DNA of 64,000 nucleotides, taken from the NCBI GenBank assembly GCA_949987705.1, contig OX465282.1:82386070-82450069 (forward strand), written 5' to 3'. A model generated the notes under the pieces. That model ran no database searches. It saw only the letters and a program-made list of their open reading frames with translations, and had not been told where the DNA came from. Below, piece by piece: positions 9,801-17,600 of this stretch (its first letter is position 1; the number at the start of each line of letters is the position of its first letter). Source of the stretch: Thereva unica (taxonomy: Eukaryota > Arthropoda > Insecta > Diptera > Therevidae). A program made the translations under genes and the position numbers.

Positions 9801-10813
9801 TTTGCAGGGTTGGGATTGAGTGGTATTGTAGAGTAGCCATTTGTGGGGACGAGCGTTAGAGTTAGACTCGTTAGGGCTACTGGATAGTTGTTAGCATTGA
9901 GGAGGCCAACAAATACTCTTTGGTTTCCAGAAGGTAAGAGGGCATTCGCGAGGAATACTCCCTCGCAGGGCTCTTGAGCTTTACAGAGCATTTCTTCCTC
10001 TAAACTTAATGGTATTGGTACCACCATCTGAGACCGGCCTGGGATACAAATAGATTCCGTTAGGATTACCTTTTGTCTTAGGTCTTCATTGGTCTCGAAA
10101 CCGTTTAGGCTGTTATCTAACCTTGATCCATCTTGAGATTGGCAGCTTGTACTCCCTTCGGAGGGTACTTGGGAGACACCACCGGGGGTCGTCTCGGCTT
10201 CTACGAGCTGAGACTCCCTGGTTTGGGTTTGCTCCTGCTGCTCTCTAGGATTCGGTTTGGTAGTTTTGGTTTGTAAAGGAAAGGTCATTTCTTCCGGATT
10301 AATTTCCGTGCGAGGAAATCGTAATGTTTTGTTGGGACCCTCAACGTTGCAGTGCTGGGAGAGGAAGTCGTTTCCTAGAAGGCCATCTTTGGGAATCTCT
10401 GGCATGTTCTGCACTATTTGGAAAGTGCAAGGAATTGGAGTTTTCAAATTGAAATTTCCTTGGCAACTTCCGAGAGTATTCCCTTTACCGTATGGCGTTT
10501 CTAGCGTGCACTTTTGAGAAGGGTTTATGGTGACATCTTGTCGAAGCTTATTCTGTTTTAGTATTGTAACCTCAGAGCCTGTATCCACCACTAGTTGTGT
10601 TTTGCCGTTGAGGCTTATGTCGAGCGGAAGAGTTACTAGTGGGTTTGTACCAGTTGAGGCCTGAGGTCCCCCATTTGGTTTATTGTTAGTGTTTACTGTC
10701 GGGCCGGGGGTATTTGGTCCGACTCTGGGAAGTTTCCCGATTGTGAGTTCTCCCATCGCTGTCTTTGTCGACAGTCTTCTGCCTGGTGGCCCCGCCTTCC
10801 GCAGAAATCGCAT
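6812..10813 (-). CDS. pol: Gypsy Pol polyprotein (PR-RT-RNase H-IN), intact
   Basis: A 1333-residue frame without interruption. The aspartic protease motif LVVDTGSEVTIL has its catalytic Asp at ~77. The reverse transcriptase has the YLDD box at ~627-630, preceded by a TLDLASGYHQ motif-A segment. RNase H begins LTTDASSEALGAVLSQ. The integrase has an H...H...C..C zinc finger (GGHQGV...CKKCQ) and a core with Asp ~1067 in YLDIVGP, then TDQGSNF and the HPQSNGALERAH region that supplies the Glu. Order PR-RT-RH-IN is Ty3/Gypsy order. Its 5' end overlaps gag by 121 bp in a different frame, so expression probably needs ribosomal frameshifting. All catalytic residues appear present, so it could be active. 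Confidence 0.92.
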   Translation of the reverse strand: MRFLRKAGPPGRRLSTKTAMGELTIGKLPRVGPNTPGPTVNTNNKPNGGPQASTGTNPLVTLPLDISLNGKTQLVVDTGSEVTILKQNKLRQDVTINPSQKCTLETPYGKGNTLGSCQGNFNLKTPIPCTFQIVQNMPEIPKDGLLGNDFLSQHCNVEGPNKTLRFPRTEINPEEMTFPLQTKTTKPNPREQQEQTQTRESQLVEAETTPGGVSQVPSEGSTSCQSQDGSRLDNSLNGFETNEDLRQKVILTESICIPGRSQMVVPIPLSLEEEMLCKAQEPCEGVFLANALLPSGNQRVFVGLLNANNYPVALTSLTLTLVPTNGYSTIPLNPNPANSSPRLFVKNDNGECGRPVTKTGTPPLKTSRKWQKKLGVKLKRGHKSSDQEAANPLHIRHIFPDHEDPDDQERAQRIQKVDEELNLDHPLTTEEKRSIKELCHEYADIFHLKGDKLTYTDAISHEIPMVYDQVINQKMYRLPETQRQVINEQLEEMLDNDIVQPSKSPWNSPLLVVPKKAGPNGEKKWRVVVDFRKVNEKTIGDAFPLPRIEDILDQLGHSRYFTTLDLASGYHQVLVEPQDRAKTAFSTNYGHYEFKRMPFGLKGAPATFQRLMNYVLTGLQGLECLVYLDDIVIYGKNLEDHNTKLRRVFDRLRENNLKLQPEKCQFLRKEVVYLGHVCSEKGALPDPRKTECVQKFPAPRTIRQVQSFLGLANYYRKFVPDFSKTVRPLTNLLRKGVKFSWTPKCEDAFQQIKNNLVSPPLLIYPDFDKPFNLTTDASSEALGAVLSQGEVGKDQPIAYASRTLNKAERNYSTIEKELLAIVWAVKNFRCYLLGRKFTVYTDHKPLKGIFNVKDPTTRLVTFHHKLSEYDYTIEYKPGKYNTNADALSRIPHYVEEPKTFTVEAQVHQPGKHLQTKQEETPKQCNIITRAQAQKQKDDEKDKRTTSLEAPHSEEGPKSPEIEDETPEDPPKDNNLKGKKKVEVITSQEEINTILKDYHDSPFGGHQGVVKTYNRIRQKYWWRRMFRDISRYIRRCKKCQTMKASRQFRMPMVITDIADKPFDKVYLDIVGPLEETHSGNKYILTFQDNLTKFVDWYAIPNGEAHTVAQNFFDEIVTRYRIPKQIVTDQGSNFLSDLFKSVCRLLKVKKLQTSAYHPQSNGALERAHRPLIEYLRTLVDESPQSWDNFLRTAAFVYNNSVQEGTKLTPMDCLYGFTADVPSNLKREPEPIYNHESYYHQLRYKLQKSYALARKNLLASKNRSKRYYDGKARPQTLHVGDKVLLHNEARKNKLSQIWIGPYTVVAVPSPVNSTIKINKKLVTVHNNRLKPFYEEN

Positions 10814-12789
10814 GTGTGGCGTATGTTGAATACTCGGCGATTGTTGTTGCTTACCTGATTTTGATTATGTGGCGGTTGTGAACGGGGCATTGATTGTTGT
10901 TGATTATTTTGCTGATAGTTATTATTATGTTGTGAATGTCTACCGCCATTATTGTTATTGGGGCGCTGTTCAGGGAAACGACCGTTATTAGGGAAATTCG
11001 GTCGGGAGCGCTCTGGTGGGCGGCGACAATCCCGTGCATCGTGATTTGTCGTTCTACAAATAGTGCAGTAGGGAGTATTTTTTCTTTTGATGCAATCGGT
11101 GTATGTGTGGCCCCTGTTTCGACAATAGCTACAGGTGACATTTGCCAACGGATTACCTTGAGATTTTTGAGGCGTTGGCGTTATTTGCGCCACCTGAGGT
11201 ACTGTGGTAGTTGCGGTAGGGACAGGTATACTTGGTACACTCGGTTGCGTATTGGGCAGGGGGAGATTGTAGTTCATTAGTGTTGCTTGGGGTGGAATGT
11301 TATGTTCTGGTGATGTGATACTGGACGGAGTGATGGCGGCGGCGGCGTTATGTTGAGCGGAGTAGAGTGAATGTGTCGTTTGTAGAGGAGTGGGGCCGTT
11401 TAGGCCTGACTGTGATGGATACGTATAGGGACCATTATTGTAAGCCAGCGTATAGGGATTATTGTACAGGTTGGGGGTGTTTATATTTGGCCCACCTTGA
11501 CTGTACATTGGCAGGGCTGACGGACTTTGGTACTGGGCATGGATGTTCAGTGTTGTTTGCTGAAGTCTCTCCATGTCCAGGGCCTTTTGGATTAAATTAT
11601 CCAGGCCGTCATCGCCTGCTGCCAGCAAGTACTGGCACAAGTGTTGGTTGTTAATCCCTCCTTTTAATGAGCTTTTCGCAAAATCTTCCAACTGTACTTT
11701 GACTTGGGCTGCTGCTTCGCCGTATTTAGTTGTGGCGGCTTCTATGCATAAAGACAGTTGTTGTTTTATGCGCGTGGTATACGCTGTGAGGGGTTCCATA
11801 GGGTACTGTCGGAGTGTTATTAGTTTATTAACTAACTCCTGATAAGTTTCCCTAGGCAAATAAGTGCGGTTGAGGAGCTTTTCGACTTCCTCGAAGTTCG
11901 CTGGCTGACTTGAGGCTATTAGTTGGTATGCGTCGCCTCGAAGTCTGGTAGGAAGAATCTGAATAAATGCCTCTTTTTCCGTTGCTGAAAGGCATTGTAG
12001 AACTCTACGACAACAGCCTATGAACATTTGCAGCTCGGTCGTCAGGGTCGGACTTTGTCCGCCAGAAAATATTGGGACCAGCTGTGCTGTTATTTTGGCG
12101 ACTTTTATGTATTCGTCTGCCATGGCTGTGTTTAGTAGGTATTCTTTCTTTTCTCTTAATGTATGGTCCTTTTGATCTCTGGATAGGGTAAGGTCCGTCT
12201 CGGAGTCTGTGAGGGACACGCTTACCCAATTCAAAAGCTCTTCTGTGAAACTGTCGGCGGGCGATCGGGTTTCGTTGTCTTTACAATTTTTCCCCCTAAC
12301 TTCTAAATTTTCTATTGTTTCTAGATTTAAATTTTCTAAATTAGGGCTTCCGCCTTGAAGAGGGCGCTCGAGAGACTGAAAATTGGCTAAATCCTCTCTA
12401 AATTTGAGGGTGCTCTGCTTTAGGTTTTCTACTTGTGTCAGGCGGCTTTCACGAGTTCTTTTTGTTTCTCGTTCTACTGCCTGGCACGCGGTGATATTTA
12501 TGTCACCTGTCTCGAGCGCTCTCTTCAAAATTTGATCTAAACTTAACTTAAAACCTACTTGCTGTTTCGCTGGGTTTCCTAGGATAGTGCCGCTTCTCAG
12601 CTTCCTTGGTGATTCTGCTGCAGTTGTGGGTGTTGAAGTGCTGCCTGCCTGTTGGGGTTGAGGGTTGATTTCGTTGGACCCTGGGGTTGTTGGAGGGCCT
12701 GTTGTTAGTGGATGATCCCTCGGTGGGGGAGTTTCTAACTGATGGTTATCCCCTGGTTGGCCCTCTGACATAGGGCGTATCCTGGGCAC
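10693..12789 (-). CDS. gag: Gypsy Gag with three CCHC zinc knuckles
   Basis: A 698-residue structural protein that would form the virus-like particle and bind RNA. The N-terminal ~200 residues are charged and Pro/Thr-rich. The middle (~230-420) is the helical capsid-like region. It is followed by a Pro/Gln/Asn-rich linker and three zinc knuckles: CSYCRNRGHTYTDC at ~553, CTICRTTNHDARDC shortly after, and CDFCGRRGHQAEDC at ~660, the last lying in the gag/pol overlap. Three knuckles is more than the one or two usual for insect Gypsy elements, and the long N-terminal extension is also unusual. Start chosen at ATG 12789, about 260 bp inside the primer-binding site. Confidence 0.88.
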   Translation of the reverse strand: MPRIRPMSEGQPGDNHQLETPPPRDHPLTTGPPTTPGSNEINPQPQQAGSTSTPTTAAESPRKLRSGTILGNPAKQQVGFKLSLDQILKRALETGDINITACQAVERETKRTRESRLTQVENLKQSTLKFREDLANFQSLERPLQGGSPNLENLNLETIENLEVRGKNCKDNETRSPADSFTEELLNWVSVSLTDSETDLTLSRDQKDHTLREKKEYLLNTAMADEYIKVAKITAQLVPIFSGGQSPTLTTELQMFIGCCRRVLQCLSATEKEAFIQILPTRLRGDAYQLIASSQPANFEEVEKLLNRTYLPRETYQELVNKLITLRQYPMEPLTAYTTRIKQQLSLCIEAATTKYGEAAAQVKVQLEDFAKSSLKGGINNQHLCQYLLAAGDDGLDNLIQKALDMERLQQTTLNIHAQYQSPSALPMYSQGGPNINTPNLYNNPYTLAYNNGPYTYPSQSGLNGPTPLQTTHSLYSAQHNAAAAITPSSITSPEHNIPPQATLMNYNLPLPNTQPSVPSIPVPTATTTVPQVAQITPTPQKSQGNPLANVTCSYCRNRGHTYTDCIKRKNTPYCTICRTTNHDARDCRRPPERSRPNFPNNGRFPEQRPNNNNGGRHSQHNNNYQQNNQQQSMPRSQPPHNQNQVSNNNRRVFNIRHTCDFCGRRGHQAEDCRQRQRWENSQSGNFPESDQIPPARQ

Positions 12790-13030
12790 GGATGAAGCCC
12801 GCTATAAGTCCCTCGCTGATAAAAACTTAGGGGGGTAAATGCGTGCTCGCCTGGAGCAGAGGCACCTAAAGATGATTACCCCCGAGCGTTGATTCGTGGA
12901 GGATCTGGGAGTTTTTATGCGCTGTAGTTAGACGCTAATACTGCCCCCAAGTCAGGCTCAGCCTTGGGTTGATGGTCAAAGGAGCCTAGACCAGCAGTAT
13001 TAACACCTTTGTTAGTTAGCGCACCCAGAT

Positions 13031-13049
13031 CCTACCGGCTGCGCCAATT
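13031..13049 (-). promoter_or_regulatory. Gypsy primer-binding site (tRNA-Ser)
   Basis: Read on the element strand, the bases next to the right LTR are TTGGCGCAGCCGGTAGGAT. TGG plus the following bases complement a tRNA 3' end of the form ATCCTACCGGCTGCGCCA, which fits insect tRNA-Ser (established knowledge). This fixes the element's orientation and the inner edge of its 5' LTR. Confidence 0.75.
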
Positions 13050-13064
13050 TGTTATATATTTGTT
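13050..13064 (-). repeat. Gypsy 5' LTR, first 15 bp (left of BEL1)
   Basis: TGTTATATATTTGTT matches the start of the other LTR at 4939. The remaining ~1490 bp lie at 21451-22940, on the other side of BEL1. Confidence 0.85.
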
Positions 13065-14503
13065 TGTCGCGGCAGCTCCTAAAAACTACAAAATTACCTG
13101 AAACAAAAACAAAATTTAGGATGGGGATAATAAATAAAAACCAAAATTCACCCACTAAAAAAACGATTTATTGAAATTCGTGATAACACATAATCACAAT
13201 AAGATGTCTTAAAAAGAAAACAACCAGCCGCTGTCAATTGCCGTCGGTAAACAAATCTGAAAACTAGAAAAATAATTACTAAAGAATTTAAACAAGTTCC
13301 ACAAAGCAAAACTTACCTGTCAACACTTAATTCATGTCCGGCCCCTTTTTTCTCCCTTCCAAAATAAATATCACGCTGAAATATAAAAATAAAATTAGTA
13401 TATAATTTAAAATGAGATAAAAACACTTACCTGCAATCAAACTCCATCTGACAGACAGAAACAGCTGATCGCAAAACAAGCGAAGATTAAATACATAATC
13501 GGTATATACTGCACATTGCCCCGCCACTTGCCGAAGCTTCATTGTGATTGCAGCAATAAATATCGCAGCAGTTGACCGAAAATTTCAGATCACTTGATCC
13601 TTCAAGACGTTCTGAGTCTGAAAGAATTGCCGCATTGAGGCAACCAGTGATTCTCATTTAAGCAGGGCGTACTGAGCCAAATCTACAAGCAAGTTGAACG
13701 GAGTATTGAACCTTCAACTTTTGCATCCTAACCAAGTTGAAAGGAAGTATTGAACCTTCAACTTTCGCATCCCAATAAGGGCGAATTGAGCCGATTCTTA
13801 ACCAATCTAAACGGCGCACTGAGCCGTCATACGTAAGCTGTTGTAGTGAGACAGCATCCTAAGCAAGGCGAATTGAGCCAAGAAATATTCAATTCCCATA
13901 TAACTTAATAAGCTAAACCAATCTAAATTTCAGAACCCAAAGGGCAGATCTAAAGCAAACAGGGCGTCAAGAAGCATCCACACCACTGTAATCGACCGCA
14001 ACCAACGCATCGCTAGTGCATCATCAATTCAGCAAGTTAAATCAGTCAAAGAAGGTGAAGTTTGGGAAATTAATTCAGTTTCTGATCAGCGACATCTATA
14101 CGTCCAAAATTCGAACTAACTCTTAAAGCCAAGAAAGTTAAAGCATCAAGACAATCTATTAAGGAGAATTTAACTAAGCAAAAGACACACGCCGCATACA
14201 TTACCAGCAGGAAATTTTAGTGATAGTGTTAATATAAATGAAAGGCCTAGCAATAATTCTGGCAATATCAAACTATTGAATTTAAGCTAGTTTATGTCTA
14301 TATTGTATAACTATTGAAATAACTTAAAACTAATTTATATTGAATTAATCAAATAATGAACTTTATATGAATTGTGTGAATTAATGAATGAAATAGTGAA
14401 TTGTGAAGTTAATTGTACTAGAAAACATTAAGCTTTTAATAAAATTGTGTTTATTCAAAAAAGGGTGATTTTCTTGGGGTGACACTTGGGTGATCACGGC
14501 ACA
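13065..14503 (+). repeat. BEL1 5' LTR
   Basis: A 1439-bp LTR, TGTCGCGGC...CACGGCACA. An AATAAA signal at about 14439 gives a likely end of the R region. The part from 13601 to 13882 is an array of hairpins described separately. ORFs inside (for example 13327-13542 minus) are repeated in the 3' LTR and have no coding signature. Confidence 0.9.
13601..13882 (+). ncRNA. Hairpin array with GNNYTGA-type loops (5' LTR copy)
   Basis: Nine short stem-loops follow one another. Simple cases have a 7-base loop with the form GNNYTGA between variable but complementary stems: TTGCC/GGCAA (13627-13643), GGC/GCC (13666-13678, 13680-13692 region and 13867-13879), ACGGC/GCCGT (13811-13827), and TTCA.GAC/GTCTGAA (13601-13622). 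Longer ones are AAGTTGAA/TTCAACTT at 13691-13720 and 13734-13764, with loops that include ATTGA. GCTGT/ACAGC at 13837-13855 has loop TGTAGTGAG. Several are followed by GCATCC. Stems change in both arms together while the loop TGA stays fixed, which is evidence of RNA structure. Role unknown; packaging, translation or stability control are possible. Confidence 0.6.
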
Positions 14504-14506
14504 TTT

Positions 14507-14524
14507 TGGTCCTTCGAGCCGGAT
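14507..14524 (+). promoter_or_regulatory. BEL1 primer-binding site (tRNA-Tyr)
   Basis: TGGTCCTTCGAGCCGGAT begins three bases after the 5' LTR. It complements the 3' end of an animal tRNA-Tyr (...CCGGCTCGAAGGACCA), the primer for minus-strand synthesis. BEL3 uses the same primer. Confidence 0.8.
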
Positions 14525-14615
14525 TCCGAAAGGAAAACGTACATCTAGCCTGATCACGTCACCTCAAAGGGAAATCGTAGCAGCCAGTGACCTAAACTAA
14601 CTAAACTAAAACAAT

Positions 14616-17600
14616 ATGGAAAAGGCAATTAAATTACAATTCGTGCAAAAGGAGCTTCTGGAGAAATTCATCACAAATTATCGGAAGGATGGAGCCGCCA
14701 GACGAACCCTCTCTTATTACAAAAAACGATTGCAGGATTTCGAAAAGCTGTTCCAGGAAATACAGAAAACCCACACGGAGATTCTTTTAGCCAAGAATGA
14801 CGAACCTGCTGATTCCAACCTATTACAAAATAATTACTTCACGAGGAATATATACGAAGAAATGGAGGAATACTTCTATACAAATTACGCCGAGATTGAA
14901 TCTCGTTATGAAGCTGAGTATCCCACATCAAGAGATAGTAGTCCATCTCCCAGTGTAAAAGAAACCAAGGTGATGCCAAACCCAAACAAAGAACATTTAA
15001 TCAAACTACCCAAAATATCCTTAGACAAGTTCTCCGGAGATTACCGAAAATGGACCACTTTCCACGATCTCTACACGAGCTTAATACACGAGAATCCAAA
15101 CCTATCAAATGCACAAAAACTCCAGTATTTGAAAATGCATCTAAGTGGAGAAGCAGAGGGTCTCTTGCGGCAAGTTCAAGTCTCAAATGATAATTACGAG
15201 CCAGCCTGGAAACTACTAAAAGGAAGGTACGATAACAAAAGAGTATTGGTCAACGCCCAGTTGAAACTTCTATTCAACCAACCCACCTTATCCGCTGAGT
15301 CTGCACAAGGGATTGGGAGCTTGATGGACGTAACCACCGAATGCCTGCAAGCACTATTCAACTTAGGCATGGAAGTCGAGAGCTGGGACGCAGTGATCAT
15401 TTACATAATTGTACAAAAATTCCCGTCCGAAACTCATCAATTATGGGAACAAAGTATAAGCCAGAGTACCGACATACCTTCATGGGACACACTACGCGAG
15501 TTTCTGGAGGGGCGTTTTAGAACGTTAGAGGCTATTGGAAGGAAGGGATCAACCACAAGTAAGACCTATCGAAACTTCTCTGCAAGACCAAGGATGACAC
15601 CACACACATTCCATGTGACAACCAGCCAAAGATGCAGCTATTGCAGAAACGACCACCACGTCCGGCAGTGCCAAGCATTCGTCAAGTTGACCGAAGCAGA
15701 AAAAAGGGACTTGGTGAAATCACAGAAGCTGTGTGTAAACTGCCTAGGTTATGGTCATCTAGGAGCCCAATGTCCAAGCAAACACACCTGTCGGATCTGC
15801 CACCAACGTCACCATTCATTGTTGCATCGCCAGACTGATAAAAGCAGCATGAATCTCAAACCAACCAATCAACAATCTCCCGATGATGCAAGAATTCAAT
15901 CTCATGTAGCCACAGTAACGTCCGGAGAACAAATCAATTCATCATCATCCTCGTCGAGGCAGAACCTCTCAGAAGCAGACAAACTACATTCCTTAATGAC
16001 AAACAACGACGCTCCAATGCAACAAGTTCTACTGGCAACAGCGATGGTAAAGCTCCAATCAGACACAGGGCATGAAACCACAGTCAGAGCGTTAATTGAT
16101 CCAGGATCACAAGTCTCCTTCATAACAGAAGCTATCGTCCAAAAGTTACATCTGAGAAAGAAACCAATCAAGGCGTCTATTACAGTTGTCGGCGAAATCA
16201 ACACCGGCAAATTCGACAATCTAGTCCAGCTAACATTAAAATCTAATTACAACAATAACTTCGCAGTGGAAATGAACGCACTAGTTACAAGAAAGCTGAC
16301 TAGTTTCCTTCCATCAAAACAAATTTACACTCAAGAATGGACGCACATCAATCACCTCAATTTAGCAGACCCTTGGTACTCCCGTCCGGGCAAAATAGAC
16401 ATATTGTTGGGTGGCGACGTTTACGGCCAGATCATCAGGCATGGGCTCATCCTTAGCGAAAAGGGATCACCGATAGCCCAAGAAACATCCTTGGGATGGA
16501 TCTTGTCTGGCAAATTCAAGGATATCCCACCAACAATAAAAGTGACCAGCCTCCATATCACCACTGACTTACAGCAGCAGCTAGCCCAATTTTGGGAATT
16601 AGAAGAAATTAGCAGAGAAAAGCCCCTAACCGAGGAGGAACAACAGTGCGAAGAGATTTTTCGAACCACACACAAGCGACTTCCTAATGGACAGTACAAA
16701 GTCCAACTCCCATTCACTGATAACAACACATCCCTAGGAACCTCTCGACCCCGAGCCATTTCATGTCTATACCGATCAGAAACTCGACTAAGCAAAGAAC
16801 CAGACCTAAAGAAGCAATATGACGATTGCTTAAGGGAATACATTACCCTCGAACATATGGAACCAGTAGCAGTCAACAACTCGCACCCACCGCTTCCACA
16901 TTTCTATCTACCACACCACTCGGTACTAAAGGAAGATAGCACCACAACGAAGTTACGTGTAGTCTTCAACGCATCGGCACCATCAAGTACAGGAACATCT
17001 CTCAATGATATTCTGTTAAATGGACCCCCTCAGCAAGACGATCTATGGTCTATTCTCCTTAGATGGCGCCTCCATTACATAGCATTCACAGCAGATATCG
17101 CAAAAATGTACAGACAAATACGAATAGCAAAACAACACGCTGACTATCAACGTATAGTATGGAGGGAGTCACCAGAAACACCAATTCAGGATTTTCGACT
17201 GCTCACAGTCACCTTTGGAACGAAAAGCGCTCCTTACTTAGCCACTAGAACCATCAAACAGTTAGCCATTGATGAGCAAGCAAGATATCCCCTGGGATCA
17301 GCTACGGCCCAAACCGATTTTTACGTGGACGATTTACTGTCAGGAGCAAACACAATAGAAGAAGCCATTAACAAGCAGCAACAACTACACGGACTCATGA
17401 TGTCTGGAGGATTCCAACTGAGAAAATGGGTTTCAAACTCCCCAGATTTATTAGCATCCATACCAGAAGAATTAAGAGAAATCAACTTACCCTTCAACAT
17501 AACCTCGCAGGACCAGGTAAAAACCCTCGGAATATATTGGAACCCTCGAAGTGATACACTGTCCTATACATTAAAGGAAGGAAAACAAACAGTCCCAATA

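Noticed and set aside
13327..13542. 71-aa ORF repeated at 20269-20484
   Set aside because: Inside BEL1 LTRs, no coding signature.
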